The translations under genes were made by a program, and so were the position numbers. The notes below the pieces were generated by a model that did no database searches, was not told where the DNA came from, and was given only the letters and a program-made list of their open reading frames with translations. Shown here one piece after another: positions 7,759 to 16,133 of a stretch of 64,000 nucleotides of DNA. This stretch comes from Mesorhizobium sp. M1D.F.Ca.ET.043.01.1.1 (GTDB lineage Bacteria; Pseudomonadota; Alphaproteobacteria; Rhizobiales; Rhizobiaceae), in the NCBI RefSeq assembly GCF_003952385.1, contig NZ_CP034444.1:6213001-6277000 (forward strand), given 5' to 3'. How positions within the stretch are numbered: position 1 is the first letter of the stretch; every line of letters starts with the position of its first letter.

Positions 7759-8930
7759 TTTTCCCCTCGCCCGATCAGCGTGCGGGCAATGATGACGCGC
7801 ATGATCTCGTTGGTGCCTTCGAGGATCTGGTGGACGCGAAGGTCGCGCACCAGCTTCTCGATGCCGTAGTCGTGCAGATAGCCGTAGCCGCCATGCAGCT
7901 GCAGCGCCGAGTTGGCGACCTCGAAGCCGATATCGGTGACGAAGCGCTTGGCCATCGCCGACCATTTGCCGGCATCCGCCGCCTTGCGGTCGAGCTTCGA
8001 GGCGGCGGCGTAGAGGAAGATGCGGGCCGCCTGCAGCTCGGTCTCCATGTCGGCCAACCTGAACTGCAGCGCCTGGAACTGGTTGATCTTCGAGCCGAAG
8101 GCCTTGCGCTCGGCGGTATAGGCGAGCGCCTTGTCGAGCGCCGACTGCGCGCCGCCCAGCGAGCAGGCGGCAATGTTGAGCCGGCCGCCGTCGAGCCCGG
8201 CCATGGCGATGCCGAAGCCTGCGCCTTCGGTCGCAAGCAGGTTCTCGGCCGGCACCTTGCAATCCTCGAAGATCACCTGGCGGGTCGACTGCATGTGCCA
8301 GCCCATCTTGTGTTCGTTGGCGCCGAAGGAAAGGCCGGGCGCATCCTTGGGCACGACGAGGGTCGAGATGCCCTTCGGTCCATCGCCACCGGTGCGCGCC
8401 ATCACGACATAGAGATCGCTGTCGCCGGCGCCGGAGATGAACTGCTTCGCGCCGTTCAAGACATAGTCGTCGCCTGTCTTCACCGCCCGCGTCTTCAGCG
8501 CCGCGGCATCCGAGCCTGAGCCTGGCTCGGTCAGGCAATAGCTCGCCAGCCAATCCATCGAGGTCAGCTTCGGCAGGAAGCGCTGGCGCTGCTCGTCGCT
8601 GCCGAAGCGGTCGATCATCGAGGCCGCCATGTTGTGAATCGAGATGAAGGAGGAGAAGGCCGGGTCGGCGCGGGCGAGCGCCTCGAAGATCAGCACCGCA
8701 TCGAGGCGGCCGAGAGCCGAACCGCCGACATCGTCCTTGACATAGATACCGCCGAGCCCGAGCGGCCCGGTCTCGCGGATCACATCGGCGGGGAAGTGCT
8801 TGGCCCGGTCCCAGTCGAGCGCGTTCGGCGCGACGCGGTCGGCCGCGAAAGCCTCTGCCATCTCCTGGATGGCGCGCTGTTCCTCGGTGAGTTCGAATTG
8901 GCCAGTGCCCGCATCGACTGCCGCGTCCAT
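7755..8930 (-). CDS. Acyl-CoA dehydrogenase, isobutyryl-CoA dehydrogenase type
   Basis: A 391-aa flavin-dependent acyl-CoA dehydrogenase. It shows both family signatures: CLTEPGSGSDAAALKT in the middle domain and QLHGGYGYLHDYGIEKLVRD near the C-terminus. The catalytic glutamate is in ILEGTNEIMR. The N-terminus (FELTEEQRAIQEMA) and length fit the isobutyryl-CoA dehydrogenase group, which acts in valine breakdown two steps before the product of mmsB. The stop codon (TAG, 7757-7755) lies inside the heptanucleotide repeat, so slippage there could alter the 3' end but not the active site. Substrate assignment leans on the mmsB neighbour. Confidence 0.87.
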   Translation of the reverse strand: MDAAVDAGTGQFELTEEQRAIQEMAEAFAADRVAPNALDWDRAKHFPADVIRETGPLGLGGIYVKDDVGGSALGRLDAVLIFEALARADPAFSSFISIHNMAASMIDRFGSDEQRQRFLPKLTSMDWLASYCLTEPGSGSDAAALKTRAVKTGDDYVLNGAKQFISGAGDSDLYVVMARTGGDGPKGISTLVVPKDAPGLSFGANEHKMGWHMQSTRQVIFEDCKVPAENLLATEGAGFGIAMAGLDGGRLNIAACSLGGAQSALDKALAYTAERKAFGSKINQFQALQFRLADMETELQAARIFLYAAASKLDRKAADAGKWSAMAKRFVTDIGFEVANSALQLHGGYGYLHDYGIEKLVRDLRVHQILEGTNEIMRVIIARTLIGRGEK

Positions 8931-9068
8931 GGCGTGCTCCCTGTCGTTTCAGGCCTTGTGGCCTGTCGTTTTTGGCTTTGCGCAGCGATCAATCTAGACC
9001 AATGATGCCGCCGCGCAACCCGGGCCTCCGCGGACCGGCTGTGCATGGATTGATCAACGGAGCCTTGC

Positions 9069-9674
9069 GTGTCGACAGTTTTCGATCAGTTGCTGGACCG
9101 CTTCCATGGCTGTCTCGCAGGCGTCGACAGCGACCTGGTTTCGGACGCGGTCGCTCGCATCGACTGGGATATGCCGGTCCGTTCGCTCGATCCGCGTTGG
9201 CTTGATTGTCTCCGCTATCTCGACCGCATCGCCGAACTTGCGCCGCAGGACGTCAGGCCGCTGGCGCGATTCGTGGCCGACCACCGGGATGAGCTGCGCT
9301 GGGGGCAGACCTATACGGCGTCCGACTTTGGCCGGGCCTTTATCGACAATTACGGCTGGCTGGAGGTGTTCGGCACGCGCGGGCATTTCGTCAATGACGA
9401 TGTCGCGGCCGGCCTGCTGATCCTCGGGCCCGGCATCGTCTATCCCGACCATCACCACATCGCCGAGGAGATCTACATTCCGCTGACCGGCGGCACGGAG
9501 TGGCGAATGGGCGAGGGCGGCTTTCACGTTCGCGAAGCCGGAGAGGTTATCCACCACGCGTCCAACGTCAGTCACGCCATGCGCACGGGCAAGGAATCGT
9601 TGATGGCGCTCTATATCTGGCGCGGCGGACCGCTGGCGCAGAAGTCGACCATTGGCTCGGAGGGCAGGAACTGA
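9069..9674 (+). CDS. Cupin protein of the dimethylsulfoniopropionate (DMSP) lyase-like family
   Basis: A 201-aa protein with a C-terminal single-cupin fold. The first cupin motif reads YPDHHHIAEEIYIPLTGGTEW and the second ends in HHASNVSHAMRTG. These keep the His/His/Glu-Tyr/His pattern that binds metal in the DddL/DddQ/DddW group of DMSP lyases. An N-terminal helical region of about 90 residues is also typical of that group. The start is GTG 9069 with a GGAG about seven bases upstream. Its stop codon overlaps the cobQ start (TGATG), so the two proteins are probably made together. Family membership is likely. Lyase activity on DMSP is unproven, and another metal-dependent role is possible. 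Confidence 0.65.
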   Translation: MSTVFDQLLDRFHGCLAGVDSDLVSDAVARIDWDMPVRSLDPRWLDCLRYLDRIAELAPQDVRPLARFVADHRDELRWGQTYTASDFGRAFIDNYGWLEVFGTRGHFVNDDVAAGLLILGPGIVYPDHHHIAEEIYIPLTGGTEWRMGEGGFHVREAGEVIHHASNVSHAMRTGKESLMALYIWRGGPLAQKSTIGSEGRN

Positions 9675-11149
9675 TGGCCAAGGCGATCATGCTGCAGGGA
9701 ACCGGCTCGGATGTCGGCAAGACCGTGCTGGTGGCGGGGCTTTGCCGGGTGGCGAAGAAACGCGGGCTGAAGGTCAGGCCGTTCAAGCCGCAGAACATGT
9801 CGAACAACGCCGCCGTCGCCGATATTCCCGGCGACGACAGAGCGGGCGGCGGCGAGATCGGCCGCGGGCAATGGCTGCAGGCGCTGGCCTGCGGGGTCAG
9901 GCCGACCGTGCACATGAACCCGGTGCTGCTCAAGCCGCAGAGCGATATCGGCTCGCAGGTGGTGGTGCAGGGCAAGGTGTTCGGCGAGGCGCGGGCGCGC
10001 GACTACCAGGCGATGAAGGCCAGGTTGATGGACGCGGTGCTCGATTCCTGGGCGAAGGTCGGGGAGGGCGCCGACCTGGTGATTGTCGAAGGCGCCGGCT
10101 CGCCGGCCGAGATCAATCTCCGCAGCCGCGACATCGCCAATATGGGGTTCGCCACCCGCGCGAATGTGCCGGTCATCCTGGTCGGCGACATCGACCGCGG
10201 CGGCGTCATCGCCTCGGTCGCCGGCACGCACCTGATCCTGCCGGAGGAAGACCGGCGCATGATCGCCGGCTACCTGATCAATAAATTCCGCGGCGATGTC
10301 TCGCTGTTCGACGATGGTATCAGCGCGATCGGGAAATTCACCGGCTGGCGCTGCTTCGGCGTCGTGCCGTGGCTGAAGGCGGCCGCCCGGTTGCCGTCCG
10401 AGGATTCGGTCGTGCTCGAGCGTCTCGCCTCCGCCGAGAAGCGGGCGCTGAAGGTGGCGGTGCCGATGCTGGCCCGCATCGCCAATTTCGACGACCTCGA
10501 CCCCCTCAAGGCCGAGCCACAGGTCGAGGTGGTGTTCGTGCCACCGGGCAAGAAACTGCCCGAGGATGCCGGGCTGGTGATCATCCCCGGCTCGAAATCG
10601 ACCATCGGCGATCTGATAAAATTCCGCGAGAACGGCTGGGATCGCGACCTCGTCGCCCACCGCAAGCGCGGCGGCCATGTCGTCGGCATCTGCGGCGGCT
10701 ATCAGATGCTGGGTCGCATGGTGCGTGACCCCGACGGCATCGAAGGCCGCGTCACCGAAGCGGAAGGCCTCGGCCTGCTCGACATCGAAACGGTGATGGA
10801 GCCGGAAAAGACGGTGCGCAATTCAAGCGCCCGTTCGGTGCAGTTCGGCCTGCCGCTCGAGGGCTATGAGATCCATCTCGGCCGCACCACCGGTCCGGAT
10901 ACGGCGCGACCGTCGGCGATCATCAACGGCGTCGAGGACGGCGCGGTGTCGGCCGACGACAAGGTGATCGGCACCTATCTGCACGGGCTTTTTTCGGCGG
11001 ATGCCTTCCGCACCGCGTATCTTGAGAGCCTGGGCGTCAGCGGCGGCGGCGTCGACTATCGTGCCGACGTCGAGAAGGCGCTGGACGAGGTCGGGGCCGA
11101 ACTGGAGAGGCATCTCGACTGCGATGCGATTTTTTCGCTGTCGCGGTAG
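9674..11149 (+). CDS. cobQ: Cobyric acid synthase
   Basis: A 491-aa ATP-dependent amidotransferase that amidates four side chains of adenosylcobyrinic acid a,c-diamide in vitamin B12 synthesis. The N-terminal domain begins MLQGTGSDVGKTVLVAGL, the P-loop-like dethiobiotin synthetase fold, followed by RPFKPQNMSNNA. The C-terminal class I glutamine amidotransferase domain shows the nucleophile cysteine in VGICGGYQMLG and the histidine in GTYLHGLF. ATG 9674 is fixed by homology and by overlap with the stop codon of the upstream cupin gene. No other cobalamin gene and no obvious cobalamin riboswitch were seen nearby. Confidence 0.95.
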   Translation: MAKAIMLQGTGSDVGKTVLVAGLCRVAKKRGLKVRPFKPQNMSNNAAVADIPGDDRAGGGEIGRGQWLQALACGVRPTVHMNPVLLKPQSDIGSQVVVQGKVFGEARARDYQAMKARLMDAVLDSWAKVGEGADLVIVEGAGSPAEINLRSRDIANMGFATRANVPVILVGDIDRGGVIASVAGTHLILPEEDRRMIAGYLINKFRGDVSLFDDGISAIGKFTGWRCFGVVPWLKAAARLPSEDSVVLERLASAEKRALKVAVPMLARIANFDDLDPLKAEPQVEVVFVPPGKKLPEDAGLVIIPGSKSTIGDLIKFRENGWDRDLVAHRKRGGHVVGICGGYQMLGRMVRDPDGIEGRVTEAEGLGLLDIETVMEPEKTVRNSSARSVQFGLPLEGYEIHLGRTTGPDTARPSAIINGVEDGAVSADDKVIGTYLHGLFSADAFRTAYLESLGVSGGGVDYRADVEKALDEVGAELERHLDCDAIFSLSR

Positions 11150-11204
11150 GTCCTCCCGTCGATGCGCATACGCTTGCCATTAGCGAAAGCTTCCGTCGCA
11201 TCGT

Positions 11205-11377
11205 CATCCACGGGCTGAGCAAGGAGCGAAGCGACGCGGCGCAGACCCGAGGATCCATTCCGTGACGGGAAGGCGTTGCTACCGTGCAGATTCTGCTCCG
11301 CTGCGCCCTTCGATCGAGGTCACGGAATGGATCCTCGGGTCTTCGCGTCCGCTTCGCTCCCGCTCCGCCCGTGGATG
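11205..11377. repeat. Large palindromic intergenic repeat (about 170 bp)
   Basis: A perfect 24-bp inverted repeat occupies 11243-11266 and 11319-11342 (core gaggatccattccgtgac and its complement). The outer flanks continue the symmetry imperfectly: catccacgggc near 11206-11215 faces gcccgtggatg near 11367-11377, and ggagcgaagcg matches cgcttcgctcc. The whole stretch can fold into one long cruciform or hairpin. It lies in the 277-bp space between cobQ and the VOC gene, which converge. It has the look of a dispersed extragenic palindromic element, and no protein is encoded. Confidence 0.8.
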
Positions 11378-11426
11378 GCGAAGTTCAGGCGTTTTCGCCA
11401 GCCGCAAATGCCGGCGCCGATAGAAA

Positions 11427-11846
11427 CTACGCCTTCTCGCCAGCCTTCGGCCAGTAGGTGCCGAAGGACCAGACGTTGCCTTCCGGGTCGCGGCAGATGA
11501 ACTCGCGGCTACCGTAATCGCGGTCGACCAGTTCCTGGATGATTGTAGCGCCTGCCTTCTTGGCACCCGCATAGACGGCATCGGCGTCGTCGACGGCGAT
11601 GTAGATCGACTTGCCGCCACCACCGCCCGGCTCGCCGACCATCCTGCCGTAGTCGTCATCGCGTGCGGTGCCCAGCATGATCATCGAGGAACCCAAGGTG
11701 AGTTCGGCGTGATGGACGATATCGCCTTCGCCATAGCGGGCACGCAGTTCGAAGCCGAAGGCTGCGCATAGCCAGTCGATCATCCTGGCGGCGTCCCTGT
11801 AGCGCAAGGCGGGATAGATGCGAGGGGCTTCCGTTGCTGAGGGCAT
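11427..11846 (-). CDS. VOC superfamily (glyoxalase/bleomycin-resistance-like) protein
   Basis: A 139-aa protein with two beta-alpha-beta-beta-beta modules of the vicinal oxygen chelate fold. The first begins IYPALRYRDAARMIDWLCAAFGFE. The second ends with the common DPEGNVWSFGTYWP motif. Proteins of this PhnB-like subgroup have varied or unknown substrates. ATG 11846 is chosen because AAGGAG sits just upstream on the minus strand. It follows an AraC-type regulator on the same strand after an 84-bp gap, so the two may be co-transcribed and the regulator may respond to the compound handled here. Confidence 0.8.
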   Translation of the reverse strand: MPSATEAPRIYPALRYRDAARMIDWLCAAFGFELRARYGEGDIVHHAELTLGSSMIMLGTARDDDYGRMVGEPGGGGGKSIYIAVDDADAVYAGAKKAGATIIQELVDRDYGSREFICRDPEGNVWSFGTYWPKAGEKA

Positions 11847-11930
11847 GGCGATCTCCTTGTTGCGGTCGATGAACCCAGTCTCGACCATGGCCGCCCCAGC
11901 GTCTTGAAGAAATGTTACCTCGCCTGAGGT

Positions 11931-12764
11931 CTATATCAGCGCTGCGAGCGCGGTCGGCGTTTCGCCGGCGAGTTGGCGGAATTCGCGCACCAGATGCGCC
12001 TGGTCGGCATAGCCGCAGTCGGCGGCGATGCCGGCCCAGTCGTCCTCTTGCTGCTTCGATAGCGAAAACGCGCGGTTGAAGCGCACAATGCGGGACAATG
12101 TCTTCGGCCCGATGCCGATCGCGTCGGAAAATTTTGCCGCGAGATGCTTGCGGCTCCAGCCGATCTCTCCGGCAAGCGCCGAAATGCGGGTGCGGCCGCC
12201 CGACGCGACGAGCGTCCTGTGGGCCCAGGCGATTTCAGGCGAAAGCGCATTCGCCTCGGCAAGCCGATTGGCGATGAAGCCCTCGGCAATGGCAAAGCGC
12301 GTGTCCCAATCCGATGCTTCGCCAAGCCGTTCTCGCAATGCAGTGCCCTCGAAGCCCAGCGCATCGTCGAGGCCGACCATGCGATCCCGCAGCTCGCTCA
12401 TCGGCAGGCCGAAGAATTGTCTGGCGCCGAGCGGCGTGAAATTGACCTGAACGCAGCAGGAGCCGCCGAAGGATTCGATCACGACAGGACCGGCATAGAG
12501 GCCGGCTGCAAAGCTGGCGAAGCGGTCGTTGTCGCCCGGGTCGCGGCCAAGCCCGATGGCGAAGGCATCGGCGAAGCTGATCACCAGCGGCACGGTCAGG
12601 GAGGCATATTCGACGATACGGAAATGGCCGGGGCAAATCTCGCGATAGCCGCAGATATCGGTGACGATGCCCGCAAGCGCAGCCGCAGGCTGGCGCCGGA
12701 CCGTCTCAAAACGGAGGGCGGGAGAGCGATTGTCCCGTCGATAGCGCTCAGTCTCGTCGGACAT
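11931..12764 (-). CDS. AraC-family transcriptional regulator
   Basis: A 277-aa regulator with a C-terminal AraC/XylS double helix-turn-helix over roughly the last 95 residues (RISALAGEIGWSRKHLAAKF, then CGYADQAHLVREFRQLAG). The N-terminal ligand domain is of the kind often seen in regulators that sit beside VOC genes. ATG 12764 is preferred to an in-frame TTG two codons upstream. It probably controls the downstream VOC gene. Its effector is unknown. Confidence 0.85.
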   Translation of the reverse strand: MSDETERYRRDNRSPALRFETVRRQPAAALAGIVTDICGYREICPGHFRIVEYASLTVPLVISFADAFAIGLGRDPGDNDRFASFAAGLYAGPVVIESFGGSCCVQVNFTPLGARQFFGLPMSELRDRMVGLDDALGFEGTALRERLGEASDWDTRFAIAEGFIANRLAEANALSPEIAWAHRTLVASGGRTRISALAGEIGWSRKHLAAKFSDAIGIGPKTLSRIVRFNRAFSLSKQQEDDWAGIAADCGYADQAHLVREFRQLAGETPTALAALI

Positions 12765-12798
12765 CGCCAAAATCTAGCAGACCATGCTCCCAAATCAA

Positions 12799-12823
12799 AA
12801 GCGCCCGGCAGGGCCGGGCGCTT
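12799..12823 (-). terminator. Rho-independent terminator of the small membrane protein gene
   Basis: AAGCGCCCGG (12799-12808) pairs perfectly with CCGGGCGCTT (12814-12823) around a five-base loop. Read on the minus strand, the stem ends in GCGCTTTTG. It lies 25 bases after the stop codon of the small membrane protein gene and upstream of the AraC gene, so it separates the two units. Confidence 0.8.
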
Positions 12824-12848
12824 CGAGTTGCCAGAGATCTGCGAGTCT

Positions 12849-13019
12849 TTATGCGCCGCGCATAAGGCAACCGGCGGCAAGCACGATATAGGCGATGAGC
12901 ATGATCCATACCGACGCAAGAGGAATGAACGCAAGAAGGCCAAGAGCGGCAAGAAGGCCGATGATGGCGATGACCAACGAGATAATGAACACGACCTGGG
13001 TGGGTGCACTGAGATTCAT
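12849..13019 (-). CDS. Small two-helix membrane protein, unknown function
   Basis: A 56-aa hydrophobic protein with two predicted membrane helices: TQVVFIISLVIAIIGLLAAL, then FIPLASVWIMLIAYIVLAAG. A polar N-terminus MNLSAP precedes them. ATG 13019 has a strong GGAGGG ribosome site upstream, and a clear terminator follows the stop codon. These signals make it a real gene despite its size. No function is known. It follows the TauE/SafE permease gene on the same strand. Confidence 0.7.
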   Translation of the reverse strand: MNLSAPTQVVFIISLVIAIIGLLAALGLLAFIPLASVWIMLIAYIVLAAGCLMRGA

Positions 13020-13071
13020 GTCTGGTCCCTCCAACGTGATTCGCAACACCCGAATTCTACCAGCAGGGCCG

Positions 13072-13899
13072 TCACACACCAATTAGCTGGCGCAGGGGAT
13101 TGGCCGGATCGGCCAGGAGCTTGACCGCCAGCGCCACGCACACGACGACCAGCAGCGGTTTGATGAGCCGGGCGCCAACCCGGATGGCAAGGCTCGCGCC
13201 TATGCGGGCACCGAGGAATTGTGCCACGCCCATGATCAGACCGATCTTCCAGTCGATGACGCCGACGGCGGCGAAGACGACGAAGCCGCCGATGTTGGAG
13301 GCGAAGTTGAGCAGCTTAGTGTGCGCCGTCGCCTTCAGCACGCCGTAGCCGGCAAGAGTGACGAAGGCGAGCATCAGGAATGAGCCCGTGCCTGGACCGA
13401 ACAGACCATCGTACAGTCCGACGGCAGGCACGACCGTGAGCCCGAACAGAAGCGGAGACAGGCGTTCTGCGCGGTCGACGTCGTTCATGTTGGGCTTGAA
13501 CGCGAAATAGAGAGCGATCGCAATCAGGAGAACCGGCAAGAGGGCGCGCAGGAAATCGCCGGGCACGACCGTCGCCAGCAGCGCGCCGATGGCGCCGCCG
13601 ACGAGCCCCAGCAGCGCGGAAGGCAGCTGTCGACGCAGGTCGACCTGGCCGTTCGCGGCATAGTGGATCGTGGCCGAGCCGGAGCCGAACATGCCCTGCA
13701 GCTTGTTGGTGCCGAGCGCTGCGACCGGCGAGAAGCCCGCCAGGAGCAGCGCCGGGATGGTGATCAGGCCGCCGCCGCCGGCGATCGAATCGACGAAGCC
13801 GGCCGCGAAGGCGGCAGCAGTGAGCATCAGGACAGTCTGCAGGGTAAGGTCGATCATCGGGCTGTGGATCAAGGCGAGGAGGACGGCTGCTTCCATCAT
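13072..13899 (-). CDS. TauE/SafE (TSUP) family anion permease
   Basis: A 275-aa integral membrane protein with the TSUP signature near the N-terminus (GFVDSIAGGGGLITIPALLL) and the repeated half later (GLYDGLFGPGTGSFLMLAFV). About eight membrane helices are expected. The family moves sulfite, sulfonates or related organic anions across the inner membrane. ATG 13899 gives the longest form. A second start at 13857 (MIDLTLQT) also fits family N-termini, and neither has a strong ribosome site. The substrate cannot be inferred from the neighbours. Confidence 0.85.
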   Translation of the reverse strand: MMEAAVLLALIHSPMIDLTLQTVLMLTAAAFAAGFVDSIAGGGGLITIPALLLAGFSPVAALGTNKLQGMFGSGSATIHYAANGQVDLRRQLPSALLGLVGGAIGALLATVVPGDFLRALLPVLLIAIALYFAFKPNMNDVDRAERLSPLLFGLTVVPAVGLYDGLFGPGTGSFLMLAFVTLAGYGVLKATAHTKLLNFASNIGGFVVFAAVGVIDWKIGLIMGVAQFLGARIGASLAIRVGARLIKPLLVVVCVALAVKLLADPANPLRQLIGV

Positions 13900-14072
13900 G
13901 CCCGCCCAGTTTGCGCAAGATCGATTCCGCGCTGGATCGGTTCACCGTCTCACGGAAACGCCCAACCGCTCTATCCTTTGTTTTGACGCAATTCCGAACG
14001 GAAAACCGTTTCACATTTTTCCTGGAATTGCTCTAACAATCAGACTGGAATCGCAAGGGGAGGCTTTTGGCG

Positions 14073-14498
14073 ATGGCGCTGCTCGACCAGATACGCTCGA
14101 TCTTCGACGGCGACCCGGGCGTCCGCAAGGTGGCGGACGATCCGGTGCTGTCAGCAGAGCTTTTGATGCTGTTTCGCATGATCCTGGCCGACGGCTCGGT
14201 CTCGGAGAGCGAGATGGTCGCCTTCCGGCGCATCTGCAAGGAAGCCTTCGGCATTCCCGAAGCCTCGATCGACAGCGTCATCGAATATCTCAACGACTAC
14301 GGCTACGAGACCAACGGCTCGCAGGCGATCGCGCTGTTTCGCGATCTCGATGTCGAGCGGCGCAAGCTGCTTGCGCGCCATATGGCGGAGATCGCCAAGG
14401 CAGATTCAAAGCTGGCCGAGAGCGAAGTGAAGCTGCTGCGCCGCACGCTCGACCTGCTCGACATCAGCCCCGTCGATGTGGTCAAGCCAGAGAGCTGA
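14073..14498 (+). CDS. TerB-family (tellurite resistance-like) protein
   Basis: A 141-aa all-alpha protein with acidic-residue patterns of the TerB fold: ELLMLFRMILADGSVSESE, then KADSKLAESEVKLLRRTLDLL. In TerB these residues bind metal at the inner face of the membrane. Single-domain TerB proteins of this kind are common in Rhizobiales and need not give tellurite resistance. ATG 14073 follows AAGGGGAGG; a TTG two codons earlier is less likely. It converges with the peptide transporter operon, with 12 bp between stop codons. Confidence 0.75.
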   Translation: MALLDQIRSIFDGDPGVRKVADDPVLSAELLMLFRMILADGSVSESEMVAFRRICKEAFGIPEASIDSVIEYLNDYGYETNGSQAIALFRDLDVERRKLLARHMAEIAKADSKLAESEVKLLRRTLDLLDISPVDVVKPES

Positions 14499-14510
14499 AA
14501 GGCGCGCCGC

Positions 14511-16133
14511 TCACCCCTGTTCCTGCATGCGCCGCGCGATCGCGCGGTGAAGGTCGGGCGCAGCCGCGACCAGCGCCTTTGCGGCCTCCGAGCGCGGATG
14601 ATCGAGCACCTCGGCCGTCCTGCCTCGCTCGACGATCTTACCTTCATGCATGACCAGCACCTCGTCGGACATGGCGCGGGCAACGGTCAGGTCGTGCGTG
14701 ATGAAGAGGTAGGCGATCCCGAGTTTCTGATTGAGGTCGGCGAAGAGGTCGAGGATCTGGGCGCGGATCGAGACATCCAGCGCCGAGACTGGCTCGTCGG
14801 CCACGACCAGCTTGGGGCGGGTGATGATGGCGCGGGCGATCGACAGGCGCTGGCGCTGGCCGCCGGAGAATTCATGCGGGTATTTGTCCATGTCGCGCGG
14901 GCCGAGCCCGACTTCGTCGAGCGCATGCGCGACCATCTCGCGGCGCTCGATCCTGGCCGGTTGCTTCTCCAGAAGATGCAGCGGCTCGGCCACCAGCCTC
15001 TCGACCTTCTGGCGCGGGTCGAAGGAGCCGTAGGGGTCCTGGAATACCACCTGCATGTCGCGCCGGGCCGGCTTGAGCTCAGCCTCCGCCTTGCCGGTGA
15101 TGGTCTCGCCGCGAAACCGGATCGCGCCGGCTGTCGGCTTGTCCAGCGCCAGGATCATCCGGGCAAGGGTGGACTTGCCGCAGCCGGAACGGCCGACGAG
15201 GGCCATCGACTGGGCCGGCTCGATGGTCAGCGAGACGTCGTCGACGGCGCGGATCGGGTCTCCCGGTCTGAACAAGGATTTGCGCCGGCCCTGATAGTCC
15301 CGGCTGACGCTTTCGACCTCGAGCAAGGGTTTTGCCGAGCCGGCAAGGTGCGTCTTTGGCCGCGCCGGCACATGCATGGAAGCCAGCGCCAGCTCACGCG
15401 TGTAGGGATGCGACTGCTCCGACAGCGTGCGTGCGGTGTCGCCGGCCTCCATCACCTCGCCACGGCGCAGGATGGTCAGGCGATCGGCCATTTCGGTCAC
15501 CACCGCGAGGTCGTGCGAGATGAGCAGCAGGCCCATGCGGTTCTCGCTGACGAGGTCGCGCAGCAGGTCGAGGATCTGCGCCTGCAGCACCACGTCGAGC
15601 GCCGTCGTCGGTTCGTCGGCGATCAAGAGCTTCGGCTTCAGCGCGCAAGCGATGGCGATGACGACCCGCTGGCGCTGGCCGCCGGACAGTTCGTGCGGGT
15701 AGCGCGACAGCGGGAATCTCGCTACCGGCAGGCCGACGCGGTCGAGCATTTTTCGAGCGCTCTCCTCGGCCTCGGCGCGGCCAGCCTTGGTGTGCCAGCG
15801 AATGCCTTCGGCCACCTGCTCGCCAATCGTCTTGACCGGATTGAGCGCCGTCATCGGCTCCTGGAAAACCATGCCGATGTCGTCGCCGCGCATCGCGCAC
15901 ATCTGGTCTTCGCTCGCGCCGAGGATGTCGATGCCGTCAAAGGCGACGCGCCCATCGGCGCGCGCCAGATGCGGCAGCAGCCGCATCACGGTCAGCGCCG
16001 TCATCGACTTGCCGGAGCCGGATTCGCCGACCAGGCCGACCACTTCGCCCGGCGCGATAGCGAGATCGACGCCTTTGAGGATCGGCGTCTCGCCGATGAC
16101 AAGCGACAGGTTCTCGATCTCGAGCAGGCTCAT
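14511..16133 (-). CDS. Peptide ABC transporter, fused double ATPase subunit (DppD-DppF type)
   Basis: A 540-aa protein with two complete ABC ATPase domains in one chain. The first has Walker A GESGSGKS and signature LSGGQRQRV. The second has Walker A GRSGCGKS and signature FSGGQRQRLSIARAI. Each is followed by a Walker B LIADEPTTALD or VVADEPVSALD. This fusion powers dipeptide/oligopeptide importers that in other bacteria use separate D and F subunits. The start ATG overlaps the stop codon of the permease gene upstream (ATGA, 16130-16133), so translation is coupled. Confidence 0.93.
   Translation of the reverse strand: MSLLEIENLSLVIGETPILKGVDLAIAPGEVVGLVGESGSGKSMTALTVMRLLPHLARADGRVAFDGIDILGASEDQMCAMRGDDIGMVFQEPMTALNPVKTIGEQVAEGIRWHTKAGRAEAEESARKMLDRVGLPVARFPLSRYPHELSGGQRQRVVIAIACALKPKLLIADEPTTALDVVLQAQILDLLRDLVSENRMGLLLISHDLAVVTEMADRLTILRRGEVMEAGDTARTLSEQSHPYTRELALASMHVPARPKTHLAGSAKPLLEVESVSRDYQGRRKSLFRPGDPIRAVDDVSLTIEPAQSMALVGRSGCGKSTLARMILALDKPTAGAIRFRGETITGKAEAELKPARRDMQVVFQDPYGSFDPRQKVERLVAEPLHLLEKQPARIERREMVAHALDEVGLGPRDMDKYPHEFSGGQRQRLSIARAIITRPKLVVADEPVSALDVSIRAQILDLFADLNQKLGIAYLFITHDLTVARAMSDEVLVMHEGKIVERGRTAEVLDHPRSEAAKALVAAAPDLHRAIARRMQEQG

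Noticed and set aside
8931..9068. A cobalamin riboswitch ahead of the cupin-cobQ pair.
   Set aside because: The gap is only 138 bp and no B12-box-like conserved core was seen. It is enough only for divergent promoters.
11150..11426. Possible small genes in the palindromic region after cobQ.
   Set aside because: All open frames follow the symmetry of the repeat and have no start signals.
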